From: Bacteroidetes bacterium UBA4416
Lineage (GTDB): Bacteria; Bacteroidota; Bacteroidia; B-17B0; Aurantibacillaceae
Assembly: GCA_002390745.1 (NCBI GenBank)
Contig: DGQK01000045.1
Location: 1 to 30,921 of the forward strand
DNA length: 30,921 nt
Direction: 5' to 3'
Of the stretch, positions 8,098 through 16,027 are shown one piece after another. Under the pieces are notes generated by a model that ran no database searches, was not told the DNA's origin, and saw nothing but the letters and a program-made list of their open reading frames with translations. Numbering within the stretch: the stretch's first letter is position 1; each line of letters starts with the position of its first letter. Made by a program: the position numbers and the translations under genes.

Positions 8098-10470
8098 TTA
8101 CTTCACAATGATCACCGGCTTGGTGGCCATTCCCGAATCGGAGCTCAGGCTGATATAATAGACGCCTGCCTCGTAGGCGCCCATGTTCAGCGGGTAATTG
8201 AACATACCGTTTACCTGGATCTTTTCACTGTGCAGCAGCCTTCCGGAAAGGTCCCGGACCTCTACCAGCGATTCGCCTCCCGCTTTGGTATAGCCCGTCA
8301 GCTGGATCAGACCGGCAGCCGGATTAGGGATCACTGAAAAATAATGATCGGTGTTGGCGGCCTGCGCCAGGCCCACATCGGTGCTGATGGTAATGCAGGT
8401 AGGATCCACTGCCTTATTAATGGCCTCATATTGCTTGTTCACGATCTCCACCACACTGCTAATGCAGATATTGCCGGTTGGATTGGTATAGTAGATGCGG
8501 CAAACCGGCTGTGGCGTGGTACTTTTGGCAATGCTCGAATCCCTGTACGACAGGCAGATCACCTTATCACCCCCGACAACGAATTCCGGGGTTTCCGGGT
8601 AATTGCTCAGAGGGGCCAGGTTTACCACGTTCAGGATCGTGGCACCGCTGATCGTGAATTCATAGGCCAGGACGCGCGCTGTCGGATTGGTCATATCCAC
8701 CTCAAAATAATTTTGCGAGGTATTGAAAGCCCCGATGCTCAGAGTAGCGGTATGGTTCGGGTTATAAGTTCCGCGGGGGAAATCGCAGAGGTTGTTGATG
8801 CTGCTGCCATTCTTAGCGCAGTTGGCCATAAGGGCTGCATCCCACACCGTTATTTTCGAATCGTTATTCAGATCATTACAAGGCGTAGGCGTAATCGTAT
8901 GGTTCAGGATCTTATTCACGTATAGCTGTGCATCTACCGACTGCTGCACGCCACTGTTATCAAGGTCGCCCATCTTCGCTGTACCGGCACATACTCCGTT
9001 ACAGTCTTTCACGGCGTTCCCAAACTGCACCCCGGCACAATCCGTATAAGAAGGGCAGGATGTGGCGAGGGAAAAGTTTTTGACGCTTCCTACCTGGTAG
9101 ATTTTGATACAGGCCTGCGCCCAGTTGTTGTTGTAAGTACTTTCATAACGACCTAAGGCATCCGGCGAATGATCCCAGTTCACCTTGGCAGCCAGCACAT
9201 AGTTCCCTGTATCCACATCGGTAATATCTACCCATTGGCAATCGAGGCCCGAGTGGTAAATATCGCCGCATTGTTTCGAGATCCCCATGTTGCTGCAGGT
9301 AAACTTAGCCGTGCCTCCATCCGGGCAACCGTCGTAATCCAGCACGCAAAACCCGTTTTTGAAGCCGATCGGGATGATCGTGCCATTCGACCTGTACAGC
9401 CTGTATTCGGCATAGCCCTCGTAATGCGCGTGACCATGACAGTTGTTGGTGGTAAACTGTCCGGGATGGGAAGACGGCCCGCCGATGTAGTAATCGAGGT
9501 TCCCGATATTCTTAATATAGGTATCGAAGTTGATGACGCGGCGCGTTCCATAGCCAGTGAGGCAATTCTCTACCACGCGGCAATCGCCTGCCGAAGCCGT
9601 CACGTTGCCGATGCTCAGAGAGCTCAGGAACTGCGACTGCACAATGGTAAGATCAGGAGCCTGGCACAACGGGTTCGGGTAGTACATGCAGCTTCCATCG
9701 TCAACACTGGCCAGCGGGTTGTAGTTGCAGGCGCTGTAGCTGGTGCAGCCGGTAATAGGCCCGTGGTAATTCAGGGAAAACGTAATGGCTGCGCAGCCTG
9801 AGGAATTGGCCCCTACACGGATGATGTAGGTTTTTGCCGTATCCATGGCGCCCGATAGCTGGGACAAGGTCCCGCAATAATCATCATTGTACATAATGGT
9901 GCCTGTGTTATTGCTGGTAAAAGGGCCGTTGCAGTTTTCATACACCCAGATTTTGGTGTCGCAGGAATTGGGAAGGCCGCAGGTACCGATGTCGTAAATA
10001 CCTAGCTGGCCGGGCTTGAACTTATAAAAATATTCGGCGCCGGGAGCGGTATAAGTGCCGGTGCCTATCGCAATCGCGCTGTTACAACTTTCCCCGGGTG
10101 CGCAATTGAAGAAATAGTTGTAGGAGCTGCCGAACTGCCCGTTGTGGTTGAGCTGCAGGACATTATTGACATAGATCTGAAAATTCCCCAGCCCATAGTT
10201 GCAACAGATCCCATCACTGGCAGCGTCGGTAATGCTGAACTGAAGACAGGTAGTGGACGGAACGCAGATGGTAGACGTATAGGTGGTGGCGTTTACCATC
10301 GTGGGGTTAACCAGGAGCACGGTCCCGAATTTATCCTTGAGCTGCCAGTTGGTTTCGTAGGCGAAGTTGTCGGTTTTCAACACGATCTTGATTTCCGACT
10401 GTCCGACCGGACACTGAGCGTTTACAAACGATAAACAGCTGATAAACAAAAGGGTAAAGATATGTTTCAT
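8098..10470 (-). CDS. Secreted lysyl oxidase-domain protein with dockerin-like repeats and T9SS tail
   Basis: A 790-residue exported protein. Order: signal peptide (1-18, VNA/QC); a Cys-rich beta domain with the ASDGICCNYG motif (about 20-123); a pre-peptidase-like beta domain (128-236); a calcium-type GCTxxxACNYNPxAxxDDGSC segment (241-261); a lysyl oxidase domain (about 270-460); a tandem dockerin-like pair (GDLDNSG at 501 and NDLNNDS at 532); a cohesin-like beta region (575-690); and a T9SS type A sorting domain (from about 705, with NPAAG and GVYYISL). In the oxidase domain, CHGHAH supplies copper ligands H345, H347 and H349, and K371 and Y405 align with human LOX K320 and Y355, which form the lysyl tyrosylquinone cofactor. 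GDIYHSGLDCQWVDIT matches the animal signature. It probably oxidises primary amines such as lysine side chains outside the cell; the natural substrate is unknown. It is divergent from the LKR-like gene. Confidence 0.9.
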   Translation of the reverse strand: MKHIFTLLFISCLSFVNAQCPVGQSEIKIVLKTDNFAYETNWQLKDKFGTVLLVNPTMVNATTYTSTICVPSTTCLQFSITDAASDGICCNYGLGNFQIYVNNVLQLNHNGQFGSSYNYFFNCAPGESCNSAIAIGTGTYTAPGAEYFYKFKPGQLGIYDIGTCGLPNSCDTKIWVYENCNGPFTSNNTGTIMYNDDYCGTLSQLSGAMDTAKTYIIRVGANSSGCAAITFSLNYHGPITGCTSYSACNYNPLASVDDGSCMYYPNPLCQAPDLTIVQSQFLSSLSIGNVTASAGDCRVVENCLTGYGTRRVINFDTYIKNIGNLDYYIGGPSSHPGQFTTNNCHGHAHYEGYAEYRLYRSNGTIIPIGFKNGFCVLDYDGCPDGGTAKFTCSNMGISKQCGDIYHSGLDCQWVDITDVDTGNYVLAAKVNWDHSPDALGRYESTYNNNWAQACIKIYQVGSVKNFSLATSCPSYTDCAGVQFGNAVKDCNGVCAGTAKMGDLDNSGVQQSVDAQLYVNKILNHTITPTPCNDLNNDSKITVWDAALMANCAKNGSSINNLCDFPRGTYNPNHTATLSIGAFNTSQNYFEVDMTNPTARVLAYEFTISGATILNVVNLAPLSNYPETPEFVVGGDKVICLSYRDSSIAKSTTPQPVCRIYYTNPTGNICISSVVEIVNKQYEAINKAVDPTCITISTDVGLAQAANTDHYFSVIPNPAAGLIQLTGYTKAGGESLVEVRDLSGRLLHSEKIQVNGMFNYPLNMGAYEAGVYYISLSSDSGMATKPVIIVK

Positions 10471-10530
10471 AGGCGTAGGGGTTTCATTTTTTTACAAGCC
10501 TGTTTAGTCAATAGCATGCTATTTTTTTAG

Positions 10531-10538
10531 TATGTTTG
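10531..10538 (+). promoter_or_regulatory. Possible -7 element for the LKR-like gene
   Basis: TATGTTTG matches the Bacteroidota -7 consensus TAnnTTTG and faces the LKR-like gene, which starts about 120 bp downstream. No convincing -33 element is seen, so the call is tentative. Confidence 0.3.
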
Positions 10539-10658
10539 CAATCGAAAAAACAGCGTATGTACCGGCGTTGTTCCTGAGAATTTCGGGGATGCGCAGATAT
10601 ATCTAAATTAGACTGTTCTTTTTATAAAACAAAACCATTCACTCAATCAAAAGCTCAC

Positions 10659-11864
10659 ATGGCGAAATTTAAAATAGGTGTTCTGCGCGAAGAAAAGTCT
10701 CCTCCTGATAAACGTGTACCCCTGACCCCACTTATCTGCAACGAATTACTCAGTGCTTACCCTGAGCTGGAGATTGTGATCCAGCCCAGCAGGATCCGCT
10801 GCTATACCGATGAAGAATACCTGGCCTTTGGCCTCACCCTGCAGGAAGACCTGAGCGACTGCGATGTGCTCATGGGCGTGAAGGAAGTGCCTAAGGATAA
10901 GCTGATACCGGGGAAAAAATATTTCTTCTTTTCGCATACCATCAAAAAGCAGCCTCACAACGAGAAACTGATGAAAACGCTGATCGGGAAAAAGATCCAG
11001 ATGATCGACTACGAAACCCTGACCGACAAGAACCATAACCGCATCATCGGTTTTGGCCGCTACGCGGGCATCGTGGGGGCTTACAACGGCATCCTGGGCT
11101 ATGGCCGCAAATACGACCTCTTCCAGATCAAGCCGGCGAACCTTTGCAGGGACAGGGCCGAAATGGAAGAAGAACTGAAGCGCGTAAAATTACCTAATAT
11201 CAAAATCGCCCTGACCGGCGGCGGACGTGTGGCCAACGGCGCCATCGAAACCCTGTCGGCGCTCCGCATCCGCAAGGTAACCCCCGAAGAGTTCCTGATG
11301 GCCTCCTTCCGCGAGCCCGTATATTGCCAGCTCAACCCACGCGATTATGTGGAAAGGCCGAATGACCATAACTTCGACCTGAACGATTTTTATAAACACC
11401 CGGAACACTTCACTTCTAAATTTCCGCCTTATACCAAGGCCACCGATATTTTTATTTCCGCCCACTTCTGGGATCCGAATTCGCCGAAAATGTTCACGAC
11501 GCAGGACATGAAAGCCAGCGATTTTCATATAAGCGTCATTGCCGACATTACCTGCGATATCGACGGCTCGGTGCCGACAACCGTGCGCGCCAGCTCTATC
11601 GACAAGCCTTTTTACGGCTATAACCCGAAAACCGATAAGGAAGATGTGCCTTTCAGCAAGGAAACGATCTGCATCATGGCAGTTGACAACCTGCCCTGCG
11701 AATTACCACGCGATGCGAGCGACGATTTCGGGAAAGACCTGATGGAGCGTGTGCTCCCTTTCCTGTTCAAGGAGGATGCCGACAAGATCATCGAGAGGGC
11801 CAGCATCTGCAAGGATGGAAAGCTGATGCCTGATTTTGAATATCTTGCGGAATACGCGTATTGA
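10659..11864 (+). CDS. Lysine-ketoglutarate reductase / saccharopine dehydrogenase (lysine-forming)-like enzyme
   Basis: A 401-residue NAD(P)-dependent oxidoreductase of the alanine dehydrogenase/saccharopine dehydrogenase fold. It matches from memory the lysine-ketoglutarate reductase half of animal AASS: KIGVLREEKSPPDKRVPLTP near the N terminus, then QPS, DVLMGVKEVP, FFSHTIKKQ, GFGRYAGIVGAYNGI, the dinucleotide-binding TGGGRVANGA (about residues 184-193), the PPYTKATDIFISAHFWDPNS block and IADITCDIDGS. The family reduces the adduct of lysine and 2-oxoglutarate to saccharopine, or runs the reverse. Here it is a free-standing reductase domain; no saccharopine dehydrogenase (glutamate-forming) partner is in the window. 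The ATG at 10659 gives the complete conserved N terminus. Confidence 0.88.
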   Translation: MAKFKIGVLREEKSPPDKRVPLTPLICNELLSAYPELEIVIQPSRIRCYTDEEYLAFGLTLQEDLSDCDVLMGVKEVPKDKLIPGKKYFFFSHTIKKQPHNEKLMKTLIGKKIQMIDYETLTDKNHNRIIGFGRYAGIVGAYNGILGYGRKYDLFQIKPANLCRDRAEMEEELKRVKLPNIKIALTGGGRVANGAIETLSALRIRKVTPEEFLMASFREPVYCQLNPRDYVERPNDHNFDLNDFYKHPEHFTSKFPPYTKATDIFISAHFWDPNSPKMFTTQDMKASDFHISVIADITCDIDGSVPTTVRASSIDKPFYGYNPKTDKEDVPFSKETICIMAVDNLPCELPRDASDDFGKDLMERVLPFLFKEDADKIIERASICKDGKLMPDFEYLAEYAY

Positions 11865-11908
11865 TGACGACTAAAACCCGATGACGAATCTGTAATTTAC
11901 AGGCCTCA

Positions 11909-12193
11909 TTATTTTTGAATGAAGACAAACACATCTTCGTTGTCCTTTTTCATGAGGTATTTCTCACGGGCAAAGGTTTCGAGGCTTTCCATGTTGTTTT
12001 GCAGCTCGTTGATCTCCTGTTTATTTTTTTCGATCTCTGCAATGTAGTAATCCCGCTCTGTTTTCAGCTTGTTGCATTTCCTGATCAGCTCCAGCTGCGT
12101 GAATACATCGTTCCTGTCGAAGTACAGCAGCCACACCACCAGGCCGGTGATGACCAAGAAGTATTTATTTTTGAGGATCTTCAGAACGAACAT
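11909..12193 (-). CDS. Septum formation initiator family protein (FtsB/DivIC-like)
   Basis: A 94-residue bitopic membrane protein: a short basic N terminus, one membrane helix (about 11-25, FLVITGLVVWLLY), then a coiled coil (about 32-75, with repeated K/E/N heptads) and a short C-terminal ending in the EKYLMKKDNEDVF segment typical of the family. FtsB/DivIC proteins bridge FtsL and FtsQ/DivIB in the divisome. The gene lies 51 bp from, and divergent to, an L,D-transpeptidase gene, consistent with an envelope role. The stop is 44 bp from the end of the convergent LKR-like gene. FtsB and DivIC cannot be told apart at this length. Confidence 0.85.
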   Translation of the reverse strand: MFVLKILKNKYFLVITGLVVWLLYFDRNDVFTQLELIRKCNKLKTERDYYIAEIEKNKQEINELQNNMESLETFAREKYLMKKDNEDVFVFIQK

Positions 12194-12244
12194 GAAATAA
12201 TGGTATTTTAGTTTTAAAATTAAAGAATAAATCCCTCAAGCCGT

Positions 12245-13000
12245 ATGCGCCTCAGAAATGTTATAAAAAGCGGGCTGTTAGTTGTTTTATTGATCCCTGT
12301 TCTGGCTCTGCAAACAAGCAGCTTCAAGCAATCCCAGATGAAATACGCCCGGGTAAAGGCAGCGTACGACAGCAAATGGAGCACCCTGCAGGCCGACCTG
12401 AAAAGGGCTGGCCTCGACGCGCAGGACTTCGACCTTTACCTCCGTGCCTTTAAGAATGAGCAGGAATTGCAGGTATGGATGAAAAAAAAATCGGACAATA
12501 CCTATAAATTATTCCGCACGTATGATATCTGCGCCTCCAGCGGCACTTTAGGTCCCAAACGCAAAGAGGGTGATGGCCAGGTACCTGAGGGCTTCTACAA
12601 GCTCGATCTCTTCAACCCCACGAGCAATTATTACCTGAGCCTGCGCGTGAGCTATCCTAATGCCAGCGATATGATCCTGAAGGATGGAAAAAATGCAGGA
12701 GGAGCCATTATGATGCATGGCAATTGTGTCACGATTGGCTGCCTGCCCATGACCGATGATAAGATCAAAGAACTCTATGTACTCTGTGTGGAGGCTCAGA
12801 ACCGGCAGCGACCACTGAACATCGATATCTTTCCGGCAAAGCTCAGCGATGCGAACCTGAAAACGCTGAGCTCCTCCTATCCGCAGCACGCCGCTTTCTG
12901 GAGCAGGCTGAAACCGCGCTATACATGGTTTGAGCAGCACAAGAGCTTCCCCAGAGTGGTAATCGATAAAAAAGGAAATTATACCTATCCGGAGCTGTAA
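12245..13000 (+). CDS. Exported L,D-transpeptidase (YkuD/YafK-like)
   Basis: A 251-residue protein with a hydrophobic N-terminal export segment (about 9-22). The catalytic YkuD-type motif is HGNCVTIGCLPM, giving H158, G159 and catalytic C166, with the usual threonine/glycine in front of the cysteine. The overall pattern, including GDGQVPEGFYKL and the SDMILKDGKNAGGAIMMHG block, is that of the YafK group of murein L,D-transpeptidases, which cut or form meso-diaminopimelate links in peptidoglycan. An extra cysteine (C161) lies five residues before the nucleophile. It shares a 51-bp divergent intergenic region with the FtsB/DivIC-like gene. A terminator hairpin follows at 13078-13096. Confidence 0.9.
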   Translation: MRLRNVIKSGLLVVLLIPVLALQTSSFKQSQMKYARVKAAYDSKWSTLQADLKRAGLDAQDFDLYLRAFKNEQELQVWMKKKSDNTYKLFRTYDICASSGTLGPKRKEGDGQVPEGFYKLDLFNPTSNYYLSLRVSYPNASDMILKDGKNAGGAIMMHGNCVTIGCLPMTDDKIKELYVLCVEAQNRQRPLNIDIFPAKLSDANLKTLSSSYPQHAAFWSRLKPRYTWFEQHKSFPRVVIDKKGNYTYPEL

Positions 13001-13077
13001 GAAAAACTTGCGAAATTCTGCGCCGGGTACAGAGGTAAGCAGCAGATTTTTAAGAACGATTTTTTTGTTGCTCGTAT

Positions 13078-13096
13078 TAAAGCCCTTCGGGCTTTT
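13078..13096 (+). terminator. Terminator after the L,D-transpeptidase gene
   Basis: AAAGCCC TTC GGGCTTTT: a 7-bp stem with a tight 3-base loop and short T-run, 78 bp after the stop codon. It is nearly symmetrical, so it could act on both strands. Confidence 0.7.
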
Positions 13097-13140
13097 GCCC
13101 TGAATCCCTACACTGTTCTAAGTAAAGGGCCTCGATTACT

Positions 13141-13321
13141 CTGTCACTTCAAGCCAGCCTACCGGCAGATAAGCACCGTAACGACGCGTCGTCTGAGGAT
13201 TTCCCCGTCGGTGCCGGAACGGGCGGGCGCTACCTCTTTCGCGCTAAAAGAACCGCAGCGAAGCACGGCAAAAGCCAGGCAGGCTTTTGAGCGGGGTTGT
13301 GTGTAAGCCGGAATGACACGT
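13141..13321. repeat. Repeat-like element with imperfect inverted ends and ACGACGCGTCGT palindrome
   Basis: The left end reads CTGTCACTTCAAGCC on the plus strand; the right end read on the minus strand is GTGTCATTCCGGCTT, so the termini are imperfect inverted repeats. A 12-bp palindrome ACGACGCGTCGT lies at 13181-13192 and recurs at 20778-20789. It resembles small non-coding palindromic elements; no coding capacity is seen. Confidence 0.45.
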
Positions 13322-13538
13322 CCGGCGCCCCAAAACCTATAAATCATCATTTCTCCCCTAAGCTATTTTTCCGCCAGAGGGCAACAACGATTCAATCCGA
13401 CATCAGCGTAATCACATTCTGTTTTGTTTATAACTGCCGCTTTGGTTCATAACATCTGTTTCGGGCAATTGCTTTCCTTTTTAATTTTACCTCCCAAAAT
13501 GAAGCCCCTGTTCATTCAACATTTTTAAACGTAAACTT

Positions 13539-15473
13539 ATGAATTACATCTATGCTTACTGGTGGGTCATTATCCCCATCATTCTCCTGGCCTGTTATAA
13601 ACTGATCTTCCGCCTGTTCGGCATCGTGGTGATCCCGGAAGATAAGATCGGGCTTGTGACCAAGAAGTTCGTGCTCTTCGGCGCCAACAAGGAATTGCCT
13701 GCCGGTCGCATTATTGCTATTGACGGCGAGGCCGGTTTCCAGGCACAGCCGCTGGCGCCGGGCATCTATTTCTGGAAATGGATCTGGCAGTACGAAATTA
13801 CCCAACAGGCCTTTACGGTCATTCCGGAAGGCAAGATCGGCCTCATTGTGGCTAAGGACGGGAGGGAGCTTGAAACGGGCTTTATCCTTGCGCGAAAAGT
13901 AGCCTGCGATTCATTCCAGGATGCTGAGGCATTTTTAAGGAACGGCGGGCGGAAAGGCCGGCAATCAGCCATCATTACGGCAGGCACTTACCGGATCAAT
14001 ACCTTTCTGTTTGAGGTGATGACTTATGACATGACGCATATCAACGAAAACATGGTGGGCATTGTAACCACGATGGACGGCATGCCGATCGAAGAAGGCA
14101 ACATTGCGGGTAAACAGGTTTCGGGGCATAACAATTTCCAGGACTGCGACGCTTTCCTGGAAGCGGGCGGCAACAAAGGCCTGCAGCCGGAGATCATCCT
14201 GGCGGGCTCTTATTATTTAAATCCCTGGTTCATCCAGGTGGAACAGATCAAAATGACAGAGATCCCGATCGGCTACGTGGGCGTGGTGATCTCTTATGTG
14301 GGCAAAGACGGGAAAGACCTGAGTGGCGAAGAGTTTAAGCATGGCAACATCGTGAGCAAAGGCGAGAAGGGCGTGTGGGCCGAACCCCTGGGCCCGGGCA
14401 AATACCCGGTGAATACCTTTATCATGCGCGTGGAGCTAGTGCCTACCACCAACCTCGTTCTCAACTGGGCCAATGCACGCAGCGAAGCCCACCAGCTCGA
14501 CAAGCATTTGTCGACGATAACGGTACGCTCCAAAGATGGTTTCCCGTTCAACCTCGATGTGTCGCAGATCATTCACATCCCTACCACTGAGGCGCCAAAG
14601 GTGATCGCGCGCTTCGGAAATATGGTGAACCTCGTGGGCCAGGTGCTGGAGCCAACCATCGGCAACTACTTCCGCAACTCGGCGCAGGACAGTGATGTGA
14701 TCGCCTTCCTGAGCACGCGTAAGGAGCGTCAGGATGCTGCCAAATCACGCATCAGCCAGGTGCTCGACCAATACAACGTGAATGGCGTGGACACGCTCAT
14801 TGGCGACATCGTGCCGCCGGAGAGCCTTATGAAAACGCTCACTGACCGTAAGATCGCCGAAGAGCAGAACACGACTTTCGAAACCCAGAAACGCGCAGAG
14901 ATCACGCGGCAGGCCCTGGAAAAAGAAACGGCTGTAGCCGATATGCAGAAGGAGATCGTGAAGGCCGACCAGGGCGTACTGATCTCCGAAAGGATCGCCG
15001 ATGCGGCTGTGAAGAAGGCTACCGGCGAGGCGCAGAGCGTGAAGATCTCTTCCAATGCCGAAGCCGACCGCCTGAAAGTGATCGCTGCGGCGGATGCCGA
15101 AAAGACCAAGCTTTCCGCCAATGCCGAAGCGGAAAAAGTAAAAATGCTCGCGAACGCCAACGCGGAAAAGATCTCGGTAACAGGTACTGCCGAAGCACAG
15201 AGTATCCTGGCCGTTGGTAAGTCCAACGCGGAAAGCTACCGCCTGGCCGTAGAAGCCATGGGTGGCGATAATTTCAGCCGCCTCAAAGTAACGGAGGCAA
15301 TCGGTAAAGACAAGATCAAAGTGATTCCGGATGTGCTGATTACCGGTGGCAGCGGCGATGGCGCCAACGGCCCTATCAGCGGGCTGCTCGGACTGAAACT
15401 GCTCGAGGAAGTTTCTAAGAACATGGGCAAGGAACGGCACGATAATTTAAATCCGGAAGGAGATAAAAAATAG
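13539..15473 (+). CDS. Flotillin-like SPFH-domain membrane protein with four N-terminal repeats
   Basis: A 644-residue protein. One N-terminal membrane helix (about 7-28) is followed by four related beta units of about 65-75 residues: 31-95, 95-168, 168-242 and 242-305. Each starts with a phrase like IPEGKIGLIVAKDG / NENMVGIVTTMDG / PIGYVGVVISYVG and ends with a G-x-Y-x-x-N-x-F/W element (AGTYRINTF, AGSYYLNPW, PGKYPVNTF). An SPFH/band 7 core follows (about 305-450: STITVRSKDGFPFNLDVSQIIHIP), then a long Ala/Glu/Lys coiled coil (about 455-605) with flotillin-type EAE repeats and a Gly-rich end. Flotillins organise membrane microdomains; that role here is inferred. It is the first gene of a likely unit with the GNAT gene 36 bp downstream. 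Confidence 0.88.
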   Translation: MNYIYAYWWVIIPIILLACYKLIFRLFGIVVIPEDKIGLVTKKFVLFGANKELPAGRIIAIDGEAGFQAQPLAPGIYFWKWIWQYEITQQAFTVIPEGKIGLIVAKDGRELETGFILARKVACDSFQDAEAFLRNGGRKGRQSAIITAGTYRINTFLFEVMTYDMTHINENMVGIVTTMDGMPIEEGNIAGKQVSGHNNFQDCDAFLEAGGNKGLQPEIILAGSYYLNPWFIQVEQIKMTEIPIGYVGVVISYVGKDGKDLSGEEFKHGNIVSKGEKGVWAEPLGPGKYPVNTFIMRVELVPTTNLVLNWANARSEAHQLDKHLSTITVRSKDGFPFNLDVSQIIHIPTTEAPKVIARFGNMVNLVGQVLEPTIGNYFRNSAQDSDVIAFLSTRKERQDAAKSRISQVLDQYNVNGVDTLIGDIVPPESLMKTLTDRKIAEEQNTTFETQKRAEITRQALEKETAVADMQKEIVKADQGVLISERIADAAVKKATGEAQSVKISSNAEADRLKVIAAADAEKTKLSANAEAEKVKMLANANAEKISVTGTAEAQSILAVGKSNAESYRLAVEAMGGDNFSRLKVTEAIGKDKIKVIPDVLITGGSGDGANGPISGLLGLKLLEEVSKNMGKERHDNLNPEGDKK

Positions 15474-15509
15474 CGGTGGCTGAAGCTCCCTGATAGACCA
15501 GATACGTTA

Positions 15510-16022
15510 ATGGATCAACCATTCCTCCTTGAAACTCCCCGCCTGCTCCTTCGCAACAAGGTGCTGCAAGATGCGCGCTTTTTATTAGAGCTGAACTCAG
15601 ATCCGGAGGTTACCAGATACACCGGCGATGGTGCCTTCAATAACCTGGAGGAGGCCGAAGATATTGTTCGCTATGTCATCTCCCAATACGATAGATACGG
15701 CTACGGGCGCTGGCTGGTTATTCTCAAAGAAACCGGTGAGCCCTTGGGCTGGTGCGGGCTGAAATACCACGCGGACAGCGGCGATACCGACCTGGGCTAC
15801 CGTTTCATGAAACAGCACTGGGAAAAAGGCTATGCTACAGAGGCCGGCAAAGCCTGCCTGGACTATGGTTTCGGGACATTGGGCCTGAAGCGCATCATCG
15901 GCCGCAGCGACCAGGCAAACCTGGCTTCCGTGCATGTGTTGAAAAAATTGGGGATGACTTTTTGGGGAGAGGATCATTTGCATGATTCGCCTGCCTATAT
16001 TTATCATATCGTTAAAGAATAA
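15510..16022 (+). CDS. GNAT acetyltransferase, RimJ/RimL type
   Basis: A 170-residue N-acetyltransferase. The N-terminal ETPRLLLRNKVLQDA strand and the acetyl-CoA loop region DLGYRFMKQHWEKGYATEAG (about residues 92-111), followed by KACLDYGF and NLASVHVLKKLGM, are the hallmarks of the Acetyltransf_3 group. This group acetylates protein N termini (ribosomal proteins in RimJ/RimL) or small amines; the substrate is not predictable. The gene is 36 bp after the flotillin-like gene and 5 bp before the polytopic membrane protein, so co-transcription of all three is likely. Confidence 0.92.
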   Translation: MDQPFLLETPRLLLRNKVLQDARFLLELNSDPEVTRYTGDGAFNNLEEAEDIVRYVISQYDRYGYGRWLVILKETGEPLGWCGLKYHADSGDTDLGYRFMKQHWEKGYATEAGKACLDYGFGTLGLKRIIGRSDQANLASVHVLKKLGMTFWGEDHLHDSPAYIYHIVKE

Positions 16023-16027
16023 CGAAC

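Larger units (their letters stand above)
13001..13538. other. Gene-less interval with terminator and repeat element
   Basis: No ORF with family resemblance or plausible start is seen on either strand. It holds the L,D-transpeptidase terminator, a roughly 180-bp repeat-like element (13141-13321), and about 200 bp of AT-richer sequence in front of the flotillin-like gene that presumably contains its promoter. Confidence 0.6.

Noticed and set aside
8344..8925. 193-codon plus-strand ORF inside the lysyl oxidase gene
   Set aside because: Antisense shadow of a strongly conserved coding region; its protein has no family resemblance and no sensible start.
9205..9215. DITDVD segment of the lysyl oxidase first taken as a lost LTQ lysine (human DVKPGNY)
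   Set aside because: Counting along human LOX puts LTQ Lys320 in GHKASFCLED, which matches GFKNGFCVLD here, so the lysine is kept.
14745..15440. 231-codon minus-strand ORF inside the flotillin-like gene
   Set aside because: Long only because the A/E/K-rich coiled coil lacks stops on the reverse strand.
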